Shown piece after piece: positions 47,866 through 55,503 of a stretch of 64,000 bases of DNA. The position numbers and the translations under genes were made by a program. The notes under the pieces were generated by a model. It was not told the origin of the DNA. It saw only the letters and a list, made by a program, of their open reading frames with translations, and made no database searches. Within the stretch, counting starts at the first letter, position 1. Every line of letters begins with the position of its first letter. This stretch comes from JAXLYX01 sp046351215 (GTDB taxonomy: Bacteria; Myxococcota_A; Polyangia; Polyangiales; Houyiibacteriaceae): the NCBI GenBank assembly GCA_046351215.1, contig JAXLYX010000006.1, forward strand, positions 372,001 to 436,000. The letters run 5' to 3'.

Positions 47866-47896
47866 GAGCCCGAGCGACTGATCCTCGCTCGGGCTC
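47866..47896. terminator. Perfect 12-bp hairpin at the transposon left flank
   Basis: GAGCCCGAGCGA (47866-47877) pairs perfectly with TCGCTCGGGCTC (47885-47896). On the minus strand it is followed by AATCCTTT, which suits termination of minus-strand transcription arriving from the right. Confidence 0.5.
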
Positions 47897-47897
47897 G

Positions 47898-48476
47898 TTG
47901 TCGACGGTGCAGATACTCTCGAAAGGAACTGTCGCCGACGAGGCGTACGTTAGCGGACGCGCGTGGGAGCGCGCAATTCTCGTCGCGTGTCCCCTGCATC
48001 CCGAAGGCGGTTGCGGAGTGCAGCGGCTCGGGAGCTACCCCCGGGTGTGGCCTGCTGGATGCCGGATTCCGCGCTTCTACTGTCCGGTGGCTCGAGTCTC
48101 GATCAGCCTGCTGCCGGAGTCGCTGGCGGCCGGCATCCGGGGCTCCCTCGACGCGGTCGAGCGCGCCGCGGAGCAGGTGGAGACTCTCGGGATCACAGCG
48201 GCCGTGGACGAGGTGCACCCAGCCGACGCGCCGAACGTGATCGGCCTCGCCGGTGCGATCCGGTCGCTCCGTCGACGGGCACGATGGGTGCGCGCGGTTC
48301 TCGTCGCGGTCGTCACGCTGATGCCGGAGCTCTTCCTCGGCATCGCGCCCACGATGACGGCGATGCGGGCCGCGTTCGTGGAAGGTTCGGTGCTCGTCGC
48401 ACTGCGCCACTTGGTCGAGCGGCACCTCCCGTCGCTTCCCTTTCCCTTCGGATTCCGCCGCCGGTGGAGCACGTGA
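47898..48476 (+). CDS. Zinc-ribbon-like accessory protein of the transposon
   Basis: A 192-residue protein whose middle carries LVACPLHPEGGCGV and PAGCRIPRFYCPVARVSISL, then an LLPESLAAGIRGSL helix. This resembles the DUF6431-type proteins (IPRFYC...SLLP) found beside this transposase type; the match is from memory. The cysteines could bind zinc. The rest is helical and Arg-rich, ending FPFGFRRRWST. The start is poor: TTG 47898 falls on the putative transposon end itself, so the true start may be further in, near the LVACP segment. A role in end binding or target choice is an inference. Confidence 0.5.
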   Translation: MSTVQILSKGTVADEAYVSGRAWERAILVACPLHPEGGCGVQRLGSYPRVWPAGCRIPRFYCPVARVSISLLPESLAAGIRGSLDAVERAAEQVETLGITAAVDEVHPADAPNVIGLAGAIRSLRRRARWVRAVLVAVVTLMPELFLGIAPTMTAMRAAFVEGSVLVALRHLVERHLPSLPFPFGFRRRWST

Positions 48477-48594
48477 AGGGAGCTCGCTAGCGGCGGTCCA
48501 CACGACATGGGGCCTGTCGGCAACGAGGAGGTCCGCGAGCTTCGCCTCGAGGACGCACGGAACGGATCCGTCGCGTCGCTTCGAGGAGAAGCCC

Positions 48595-49998
48595 ATGGAC
48601 CCGACTCAGACCATCGACCCGTACCTGCGCTCCGATGCAGCCGCGGAGCTGCGCCAGCAGGTCGCCTTGTTCCGCTACGGCGTGATCGCCGATCTCGCGC
48701 ACCTCTCGATGCGGCATCGAGGTCTCTACAAGCTGCTCGAGGAGAAGGCTGCTCGCGAGTACGAGATCCCAGGATCCCTTCGCCGACGCGTTGCCGCCGA
48801 AACGATCCGGGGATGGCTCCGCGACTACCGGCGCGGTGGCTTCGAGGCGCTCGTCCCCAAGGTTCGTGCCGACGCGGGGAGCGCGCGTTCGATCCCCGCC
48901 GAGGTCGTCGACGTGCTCTGTCACGTCAAGGACGAGCACCCGGACCTCAGCGTGCCGCTCGTGATTGCGTTCGTCCGCAAGGAACACGGCGATCTCGTCC
49001 CGGCCGAGCTGCCCCTTCCGGAGTCGACGGTCCATCGTCTGCTCGCGCGTCGCGGGCTGACGAAGAAGCGCAAGGCAGACGACGGTACGAGCAAGGACCG
49101 CCGCCGCTTCGAGTTCGCGGAGGCCGGCGACCTGTGGACGAGCGACGTGATGTACGGGCCCAAGCTCCGCATCGACGGGAAGCTCCGTCAGACCTACCTC
49201 ATCGCCTTCCTCGACGACGCGACGCGGATCGTCCCGTATGCCTCGTTCACTCTCTCAGAGGGCACGACGGCGTATCTCGGCGTGCTCGAACAGGCCATCC
49301 GCCGACGAGGCATCCCGAAGCGGCTCTACGTCGACAACGGAGCTGCGTTTCGCAGCAAGCACCTCGGCCTGGTCTGCGCGAAGCTCGGCATCGCGCTCAT
49401 CCACGCCCGACCGTACACGCCGCAGGGGAAGGGCAAGATCGAGCGCTGGTTCCGCACCGTGCGGATGCAGTTCCTCCCGGTGATGGCGCTCGAGAAGTCG
49501 ACGAGCCTCGAGCAGCTCAACCGCGCGCTCGCCGCGTGGATCGAGGGCGACTACCACCACGCCGAGCACAAGGGACTCGACGGCGAGACACCCGCGAGCC
49601 GATGGGCCTGCCGCTCCGAAGGGGTCCGGCTTCCCGACTCCGACGTCGGTCAGGTCTTCCTCGCCGAGCAGAACCGGAACGTGCAGAAGGATCGAACGGT
49701 GACGCTCGATGGCGTCGCGTACGAGGTCGACGCGGCGCTCGTCGGCGAGCGCGTCCTGCTCCGCTACGACGCAAGCCGCGCCCCCCACAAGCGCACCGTC
49801 GAGGTCTGGCATCGTGGCGTGCGCATCGAGATCGCGAGGCGCGTCGACACCCTCGCCAACTGCTTCGTCAAGCGCAACGGCACCACGAAGAACATCGAGT
49901 TCGCCGCCACTAGTAGCGACGCCGACGTCGAGGCCGAAGAGGCCCCTCGCGGAAACGCTATGCGGTCGCTCCGCACCACCGACCCCGAGGAGTCCTGA
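48595..49998 (+). CDS. DDE transposase with integrase core
   Basis: A 467-residue transposase. An N-terminal winged-helix region (VAAETIRGWLRDYRRGGFEA and PESTVHRLLARRGLTKKRK) precedes the RNase H-like core with D in LWTSDVMYGP (about 183), D in LYVDNGAAFRSKH (about 245) and E in QGKGKIERWFRTV (about 282). A Mu-type beta-barrel domain follows (VTLDGVAYEVDAAL, VWHRGVRIEIARR). All three acidic residues are present. GGAG precedes ATG 48595. The stop overlaps the ATPase ATG by one base (TGATG), tying the pair together. It probably performs cut or copy transposition with the ATPase choosing targets. Confidence 0.9.
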   Translation: MDPTQTIDPYLRSDAAAELRQQVALFRYGVIADLAHLSMRHRGLYKLLEEKAAREYEIPGSLRRRVAAETIRGWLRDYRRGGFEALVPKVRADAGSARSIPAEVVDVLCHVKDEHPDLSVPLVIAFVRKEHGDLVPAELPLPESTVHRLLARRGLTKKRKADDGTSKDRRRFEFAEAGDLWTSDVMYGPKLRIDGKLRQTYLIAFLDDATRIVPYASFTLSEGTTAYLGVLEQAIRRRGIPKRLYVDNGAAFRSKHLGLVCAKLGIALIHARPYTPQGKGKIERWFRTVRMQFLPVMALEKSTSLEQLNRALAAWIEGDYHHAEHKGLDGETPASRWACRSEGVRLPDSDVGQVFLAEQNRNVQKDRTVTLDGVAYEVDAALVGERVLLRYDASRAPHKRTVEVWHRGVRIEIARRVDTLANCFVKRNGTTKNIEFAATSSDADVEAEEAPRGNAMRSLRTTDPEES

Positions 49999-50795
49999 TG
50001 TACCGCAAGCACTTCGCGCTCACGCGACACCCCTTCGACAAGGACCTTGCCGCCGATGACCTCTTCGAGTCCGCGTCTCTCGACGAGCTCTCGATGCGTC
50101 TGCGGCATCTGGTCGAGATGCGAGGCATCGGTCTCGTCACCGGCGACAGCGGCTCCGGAAAGACCACCACGTGCCGGCGCCTCGTCGCGGGACTGCACGC
50201 GGGACTCTACCGCGTCCTCTACACCTCGATGACGACGGGCAACGCCATGGACCTCTACAAATCGATCGCGTGGGAGCTCGGGCTGCCGACCGAACGCAAC
50301 CGCGCTGCGCTCTTCCGCCAGATCCGCGGCGAGGTCTCGAGGCTCTGCGCCGAGAACCGACTTCGGCCGGTCCTCTTCGTCGACGAGGCCCATCACCTGC
50401 GCACCGACCTCCTCGAGGATCTGCGCCTGCTGACCAACTACGAGATGGACTCGGAGAACCGACTCACGCTCGTGCTCGTCGGGCACCCGGAGCTGCGGCG
50501 CCGCATGACCATGGCGGCCCTCGACGCGCTCGCACAACGAATCGTCGTGAGGGCCACCGTGCGCGGTCTCGCGCGTGACGAGATGGGGCCATACCTCGCC
50601 CATCGACTTCGCCTCGCGGGCTGCGAGATTCCACTCTTCGAGCAGCCCACCGTCGAGGCCATCTACCAGGCCTCGAGCGGCCTCCCTCGAAAGGCCAACG
50701 GTCTCGCCCATCACGCTCTGATCGCCGCCGCGATCGCCAAGGCGAAGTCCATCACCACCGAGCACGTTCAGATCGCCATGCAGGAAGTCGCCTGA
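49998..50795 (+). CDS. ExeA/TnsC-like AAA ATPase of the transposon
   Basis: AAA ATPase of 265 residues. It opens MYRKHFALTRHPFDKDLAAD, the conserved beginning of ExeA/GspA-like ATPases, followed by Walker A GDSGSGKTTTCRRL (about 48-55), Walker B VLFVDEAHHL, a sensor-1 LVLVGHPELRRRM and a C-terminal QASSGLPRKANGLAHHALI. Such proteins serve as the target-selection regulator in MuB/TnsC-type systems, and pairing with the DDE transposase one base upstream supports this. Nothing suggests a type II secretion role. Terminator at 50817. Confidence 0.88.
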   Translation: MYRKHFALTRHPFDKDLAADDLFESASLDELSMRLRHLVEMRGIGLVTGDSGSGKTTTCRRLVAGLHAGLYRVLYTSMTTGNAMDLYKSIAWELGLPTERNRAALFRQIRGEVSRLCAENRLRPVLFVDEAHHLRTDLLEDLRLLTNYEMDSENRLTLVLVGHPELRRRMTMAALDALAQRIVVRATVRGLARDEMGPYLAHRLRLAGCEIPLFEQPTVEAIYQASSGLPRKANGLAHHALIAAAIAKAKSITTEHVQIAMQEVA

Positions 50796-50816
50796 CGAAG
50801 ATCCAGTCCTCGCGCC

Positions 50817-50857
50817 GACGCCGGCGTGCACGGGTTCATCCCGCGTGCGCCGGCGTC
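50817..50857 (+). terminator. Strong hairpin terminator of the transposase operon
   Basis: An 18-bp stem (GACGCCGGCG paired with CGCCGGCGTC, then TGCACGGG with CCCGCGTG) with one mismatch, two wobble pairs and a TTCAT loop. It begins 22 bases after the ATPase stop and is followed by CTCGCTTTCC. Confidence 0.7.
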
Positions 50858-50924
50858 TCGCTTTCCGTCCCTGCTTCCCGCCGACGGAGACGGGAGACCA
50901 ATGCGAGAGAATCACGCGGTCGCG

Positions 50925-51206
50925 TCACGAGGGAGCGTGAGCGATTGCCGGTGGCATAGCGTGGGGGACGACAGCCATCGGCCTACTGAGTGCTTCCATG
51001 CCGGCCGAGGCCATCCCGATGCTCACGAGCCCGCCGAGGAACCAACCGCCGTAGACGCCGCAGATTCCGAGGAGCACGCCCCAGAGGATGGGCGTGCCAC
51101 GCATCCCCGCCACCCACCCGCCCGCCACGCCGAACGCCGGCCCGATGACCACGACGCAGGTCCAAAAGAGCGCGGCGGGGGCCGCCTGCATCGCGGTCGT
51201 ATCCAT
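50925..51206 (-). CDS. Small membrane protein of unknown function
   Basis: A 93-residue protein with two or three hydrophobic segments (AALFWTCVVVIGPAFGVAGG, LWGVLLGICGVYGGWFLGGL) and glycine-rich turns, suggesting a compact bundle in the inner membrane. ATG 51206 gives a short polar lead (MDTTAM). I do not recognise it. It lies between the transposon and the FadL-like gene on the minus strand; the hairpin beyond the transposon (47866) may once have been its terminator. Confidence 0.5.
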   Translation of the reverse strand: MDTTAMQAAPAALFWTCVVVIGPAFGVAGGWVAGMRGTPILWGVLLGICGVYGGWFLGGLVSIGMASAGMEALSRPMAVVPHAMPPAIAHAPS

Positions 51207-51317
51207 CGTGCCGAGAGCATACGATGCACGGCCCGGCCTCGGGCAGCCGCCCCACGCCATGCCCCGACCGCGTGGCGGACGCCTCGTCGAGGAGACCCGC
51301 CACGCGCGCGGCCTTTG

Positions 51318-52790
51318 TCACGGCATCGGTGCGGGCGCGCTCGGCTCGGCCGACGTCGACGGCGCCGACGCTTCCGGACCCGGGGTCGTCGCGGGAGCGG
51401 CGTCGGGGGCCGGAGCGGCTTCCGGAGCGGGCTCCTGCGGCGGTGCCGGAGTCGCGGGTTCCGCGCGTTGCGCGTGGGCCTCACGGCCGAAGCGGCGCCC
51501 GAAGTCGTAGGACACGTCGAAGTAGAAGCCCGTCAGACGAATCGCGTAGTCGCCCGGCGCGCCGCAGAGGTCGCAGGTCCCGAGGTCGCCGTTCGCGATG
51601 TCCTGCGCCGTGACCGTGGTGCTGCCGAAGCGCTGGGCGATCGCGAAGTTCGCCCGCAGGCCGCCCTTCTGGATGCCGGCGCCGGCCGTGAGCACGTGGG
51701 TCGGAGCCGGAGGGGTTCCGAAGGCGGTGGGGTAGCTGATGTTCGACGTCGTCGCGTCGAAGACGTAGCCGATCCGGATCGGGAAGCGCTCGGCCACCGT
51801 GTACTCCGCGCCGACGCGCAGCGTGACGGCGTTCTGCCAGCCGAAGATGTTCTGTCGGGTGAGGAAGCCGACGTCGAGCACGCTTCGGACGTTCTCCGAG
51901 TTGAGCGCGTATTCGACGTCGACGGCGACCCGGTACGGTCCATTGCCGCCGTCGATGCCGAACGAGATGCGCGAAGGGAGCGTGAAGGAGGTCTTCGCGT
52001 AGTCGACGCCGATTCCGCTGACCACCGGCGGCTCGATGTCCGCCACGTCCGTGACCGTCTTGTGGCGGTAGTGGAAGCCCACGCGGAGGTGGTTCTCGAT
52101 CGCCTCCCACTGGGCGCCCACGCGGAATCCCTTGTAGTTCGCGCCGCGCAGCACGAGGTTCGTCTCGGGCGAAGAGACCTCGCGATCGAGGCGGACCACC
52201 GTGATGCGCCACGTCGCTCCGAGGGTCAGTCGGATCTGCGGGATGCTCACGGCGAGGGCCGGGGCGACCTCGTAGAAGAGGAGGCGCGTGCGATCCTCGA
52301 CGTTGGTCCCCATGACGTCGTACTCGTACGTGGCGCCCGCCGAGGCCACGGGATAGGCCGCGAGGCCGCCGACGAGGTACTTGTGGAAGCGGTACGCGCC
52401 GCCGGCGAGGAAGAAGGGCGCGAACGTGGTGTTCGATTCGATGCTGTTCGCGCTCGGGGCCGCGGAGGGCGAGCCCTGCGCGTGTCCCATCAGCGCCGTC
52501 AGGTCGAGGTGGAGGTTCGCGTCCGCGATGCGGCCGATGCCCGCGGGGTTGTGGAAGAGCGCGGAGGCATCGTCCACGTATGAGACCGCCGTTCCACCCA
52601 TGCCCATGTGACGGGCCGAGTAGAGCATCGGAGTGTCGTAGCCACCCGCGCTCGCCCGGCTCGGTCCCACGAGCCAGATGGAAGCGGCGAGCAGGGGAAG
52701 TGCGAGCTTCGTTCCCGAGCTCGCGAATCGTTCGAAGCGCCCGCGCACGCAGCGCGCATCGGGCGCACGTGCCTCTCGTGTGTCGCTCAT
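51318..52790 (-). CDS. Outer-membrane FadL/TodX-like transport protein
   Basis: Outer-membrane beta-barrel of the OMPP1/FadL/TodX family, 490 residues, which takes up hydrophobic compounds. It has an N-terminal export signal after a basic lead (LALPLLAASIWLVG), the family's N-terminal hatch region with the NPAG motif (ASALFHNPAGIGRIADAN), and many amphipathic strands such as RVGFHYRHKTV, RISFGIDGGNGPYRVAVDV, TLRVGAEYTVAERFPIRIGY. It ends in a Pro/Ala-rich tail after the last strand (FYFDVSYDF). A likely substrate class is fatty acids or aromatics. ATG 52790 lies after a long, low-complexity N-terminus; a later start could be used. Confidence 0.88.
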   Translation of the reverse strand: MSDTREARAPDARCVRGRFERFASSGTKLALPLLAASIWLVGPSRASAGGYDTPMLYSARHMGMGGTAVSYVDDASALFHNPAGIGRIADANLHLDLTALMGHAQGSPSAAPSANSIESNTTFAPFFLAGGAYRFHKYLVGGLAAYPVASAGATYEYDVMGTNVEDRTRLLFYEVAPALAVSIPQIRLTLGATWRITVVRLDREVSSPETNLVLRGANYKGFRVGAQWEAIENHLRVGFHYRHKTVTDVADIEPPVVSGIGVDYAKTSFTLPSRISFGIDGGNGPYRVAVDVEYALNSENVRSVLDVGFLTRQNIFGWQNAVTLRVGAEYTVAERFPIRIGYVFDATTSNISYPTAFGTPPAPTHVLTAGAGIQKGGLRANFAIAQRFGSTTVTAQDIANGDLGTCDLCGAPGDYAIRLTGFYFDVSYDFGRRFGREAHAQRAEPATPAPPQEPAPEAAPAPDAAPATTPGPEASAPSTSAEPSAPAPMP

Positions 52791-53016
52791 CGTTCGGAGT
52801 CCTTTCGAGGCGAATTGACACCGACGGATCCGGAGACGACGCCACGCGTCGCTCCCCGGCTCCCGCCGAACCCATCCGCAGCGTAGACCAGTTGGGTCGG
52901 GGTTGGGCCCTCGGGCGCGTGGTTTCTGCGATTGGCGACCGGAGCGGCCCGAACGAGGCAGGGCGCGTCCTGGACAGGGGGCGGCTACGATCGAGCGGGA
53001 GAGGCCTGCGCGATGG
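52791..53016. other. Intergenic region
   Basis: The upstream region of the FadL-like gene and the 3' flank of the STAS-like gene. No convincing gene or repeat is visible in these 226 bases. Confidence 0.35.
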
Positions 53017-53406
53017 TCATCGAGCGGCGCGGAGCAGCTCGACCGCCCAGGCGGTCGCTTCCTCGCGCGTGCGGAAGCACTTCGTCGGGTACGGGCCTCC
53101 CATGAGCCACGTGTAGGCCGTGTACACGCCGCGCGCGATCGCGTTGTCCGTGTAGACGCTCTCGGCGGCGATGTTGGGGAACTGCCCGTGGATGCGCTTC
53201 ACCATGTCGGCGAAGTACTGCCGGATCGAGGCCGGATACCCCGCCATGGCGATCTGGTTGATGTCGCTCACCGTCGCGATCTTCCCCTTGCGCATCCCCT
53301 CGAGGAGCGCTTCGCCGAGCTCATCGACGTCTTCGCGCGTGAGCTCCGGGGGGAATTTCAGGTGGAAGACCGGGAACTCGGATAGGTCGACGAGGATCTT
53401 CGACAT
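53017..53406 (-). CDS. STAS-like small protein, paralogue 4 of 4
   Basis: A 129-residue paralogue of the proteins at 13952, 18994 and 34146. Landmarks: SEFPVFHLKFPPELTREDVD, IATVSDINQIA, the ASIRQYFADMVKRI segment replacing the QRK..ADW block, DNAIARGVYTAYTWLMGGPY and EEATAWAVELL. This is the most divergent copy but keeps the RG....A..WL motif. ATG 53406 aligns the FPV strand with the other paralogues; an upstream start at 53463 would add 19 residues. It stands alone. Function unknown. Confidence 0.68.
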   Translation of the reverse strand: MSKILVDLSEFPVFHLKFPPELTREDVDELGEALLEGMRKGKIATVSDINQIAMAGYPASIRQYFADMVKRIHGQFPNIAAESVYTDNAIARGVYTAYTWLMGGPYPTKCFRTREEATAWAVELLRAAR

Positions 53407-53551
53407 GCGATGCGACACACCGTTCTGCTGCGGAAGGCACGCCGCGCGGAGGGACGTTACCACGGGGGCGTGAGGGCTCGAAGCGCACTGTGTCGCATCG
53501 CCCGAACGGTCGAGTTGGTGGGTCGGATCGGCCCTCGTTCATGCCCGAGCA

Positions 53552-53572
53552 CACGGCTTCGTAGGAGCCGTG
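53552..53572. terminator. Hairpin downstream of the beta-propeller gene
   Basis: CACGGCT (53552-53558) pairs with AGCCGTG (53566-53572) around TCGTAGG, about 95 bases after the stop of the minus-strand gene at 53668. No T-run. Confidence 0.35.
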
Positions 53573-53667
53573 CCTCGCAGGACGGACCCGGCTCCTCAGG
53601 AGACGTCCGCGACGTCGCGTGATGACGTCGGCGATTCTCGACAGGACTCTCGTCCGAAGCGCGGGGC

Positions 53668-55074
53668 TCAGACGTATTCGACCGCGACGTGGATGTCGGC
53701 TTTCCCGTCGCCCGCCTTCGCGAAGACTCGCGCGGACTGCTCCGCGTCCCGCGCCGCCCACTCCACCACCTTCTTCTGGTCTTCCGTCAGACCGGCCCCG
53801 GTGACGCGCCACACGATGTGGCCGTCGAACTTCCGATTTCGAAGCTTCGGGTCGCCCCACACGTGGGCGCCGCGGACGTGGGCGAGCTCCTTGATCTCGA
53901 TTCGGGCGAAGCGGACGAATCGCTCGAAGTCCTGCTCGTCGACCGCGATGGCGTAGCGGACCTTGCCGTCCGGCTGCTTCAACGCCTCGACCTTCACGGG
54001 CGGGCGCGGCTCGACCACGACCGAGTCGTGCAGCGCCTCCGTCTCGCGCGCGATCAGGAGGCCGAACGTCGACGTGCCGATGCCCGGCGCGTGCCGCTTC
54101 GTCGATGCGACGAGGGTCCCTCCCAACACGACGCCGAGCGTCTCGATGAAATGGTCGTTCGGCAGAACGAGGTCAGCCTCGCGGCTCCCATCCATGCGGA
54201 ACACGCGCACTCGGCTCGCGGCGTAGGGTACGTAAAGGATGGCGTCGCCCAGGGCATAGGCATCATCACGGTAGTTCGGGGCGACATCCTCCTTGCCGAG
54301 CGTCGGAGTGAGGTGTGCTAGCAACCGACCGGAAGACGCTTCGAGCACGTAGATCTGTCCGTCGGCCTGGATCGTGACCCGGTCATCGCCCGAGGACGCG
54401 GTGTAGAGCCCGTTCTTCGTTCCGAGGACTGGTACCTCCCACACCGTGTCTCCCGTGCGCGGGGAGAGTGCGACGAAGCGGTGCTCGAGCGCGAGAAGCA
54501 GGTTGCCTCCGGCTGTGTGGAGCTGCGATGTCCACATCCATTTCCCGAGATCGTCGCGTGTCCACATCCGCTCGAGCCCAGGGCCGTAACCGACGAAGGC
54601 GTCGCCGCATCTGGCACACAGAGTGCCCCCGACGAGCAGGCGCGGGAATAGGAGCTCGTCCGTGGTCCCGACGACTCGACCGCCGCGCGTCCAGCAGGTG
54701 AGGACTCTCGCGTCTCCGTCGAGGAGATCTCCACACCACCCGTCGTTCCATTCGACCTCCCCGACGGCTGGGGGCGACGACGCAGGCGTAGGAACGAGGA
54801 TGGCGCCATCGTGCGCGTGCATCGCGAAGCGGATCGTCCGGCCGTCAGCTTCGGCACTGCCAACTACCCAACTCCCATCGTCGCCCTCGTGGGTCGCATC
54901 GAAGTGGACGTAGCCCTCGATGCGGACGAGGGACCGCACCGAGGGGGGCGCTGCCGCGGCGCGTACGAGTGCGACCTCGGACCCCACGACAACTCGAAGC
55001 TCCGCGCCCTGGAGCCGCACGAGATCGGTTCGAACTGTTCGAGAAAACTCGACGACTGCCGCTTGCCAAGCCAT
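53668..55074 (-). CDS. PQQ/WD-like beta-propeller protein of unknown function
   Basis: A 468-residue protein, apparently cytosolic (no signal peptide). The middle third has repeats of propeller style: FVALSPRTGDTVWEVPVLG, TIQADGQIYVLEASSGRLLA and ILYVPYAASRVRVFRMDG, each a strand pair with a Gly/Asp turn, as in PQQ-type or WD-like propellers. There is a Cys pair (LCARCGDAFVG) in the preceding part. The C-terminal 130 residues form a separate alpha/beta region (KPPVKVEALKQ-like basic strand, ERFVRFARIEIKELAHVRG). I do not recognise the full protein. ATG 55074 is 39 bases downstream of the 55114 gene, so they are probably one operon. Confidence 0.55.
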   Translation of the reverse strand: MAWQAAVVEFSRTVRTDLVRLQGAELRVVVGSEVALVRAAAAPPSVRSLVRIEGYVHFDATHEGDDGSWVVGSAEADGRTIRFAMHAHDGAILVPTPASSPPAVGEVEWNDGWCGDLLDGDARVLTCWTRGGRVVGTTDELLFPRLLVGGTLCARCGDAFVGYGPGLERMWTRDDLGKWMWTSQLHTAGGNLLLALEHRFVALSPRTGDTVWEVPVLGTKNGLYTASSGDDRVTIQADGQIYVLEASSGRLLAHLTPTLGKEDVAPNYRDDAYALGDAILYVPYAASRVRVFRMDGSREADLVLPNDHFIETLGVVLGGTLVASTKRHAPGIGTSTFGLLIARETEALHDSVVVEPRPPVKVEALKQPDGKVRYAIAVDEQDFERFVRFARIEIKELAHVRGAHVWGDPKLRNRKFDGHIVWRVTGAGLTEDQKKVVEWAARDAEQSARVFAKAGDGKADIHVAVEYV

Positions 55075-55113
55075 GCGCGATGCTACCTCACTCCTGGAAC
55101 GACGATTGCGGCC

Positions 55114-55503
55114 TCAAGCCTCATCGGAGTCGAGAAGCGCGGCCGTGGACCTCGCGATGTCCGCCGTCAGGTCCTCCACGACGGCCTGCTCGGAGAAGGA
55201 CCATGGAGACGGCCTGGCTTCGAGCTCGTGCAGATACTCGGCGGCGCCGCCCAGACGCCACTCGAACGACGGCCGGCGCGTCGAGGCGCGGACGTCCGCC
55301 ATGGCGGCGACGAGAGCTTCCATGTTCACCTCCCAGCGCGGCCAATCCTCGCGTCGCGCGTGCAGGACTGCGCGGTCTTGGATCATCTCGTGGGCGTCCT
55401 CCAGATCGACCGGGTCCAGCTCGCCGTCCTCGGTCCACTCGGTCGGGGCGCAGTGCTCATCTTCGTGGTTAGACGACGCCCTTTGGCTGCGCGAGCGACC
55501 CAC
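55114..55503 (-). CDS. Hypothetical protein, 129 aa
   Basis: A Glu/Asp-rich protein with little similarity to known families. It begins MGRSRSQRASSNHEDEHCAP and continues with helices (HEMIQDRAVLHARREDWPRW, VNMEALVAAMADVRASTRRP) and an acidic C-terminus (VVEDLTADIARSTAALLDSD). The reading frame looks coding and sits just upstream of the beta-propeller gene on the same strand, suggesting a functional pair. The true start may be the internal Met in VNMEALVAA. Confidence 0.45.
   Translation of the reverse strand: MGRSRSQRASSNHEDEHCAPTEWTEDGELDPVDLEDAHEMIQDRAVLHARREDWPRWEVNMEALVAAMADVRASTRRPSFEWRLGGAAEYLHELEARPSPWSFSEQAVVEDLTADIARSTAALLDSDEA

Larger units (their letters stand above)
47899..50857 (+). 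mobile_element. DDE transposon with AAA ATPase and zinc-ribbon-like protein
   Basis: Three plus-strand genes encode a Cys-containing accessory protein, an integrase-core transposase and an ExeA/TnsC-like ATPase, closed by a strong terminator. Candidate transposase sites share TGTCG-N15: 47930 (TGTCGCCGACGAGG), 48515 (TGTCGGCAACGAGG) and, inverted, near 48507; a shorter TGTCG starts at 47899 next to the hairpin. The last two sites both end in GCGAGCT. The right terminus could not be identified, so the end coordinate is the terminator. The transposase/ATPase pair resembles the TnsB/TnsC or MuA/MuB division of labour. Confidence 0.6.
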
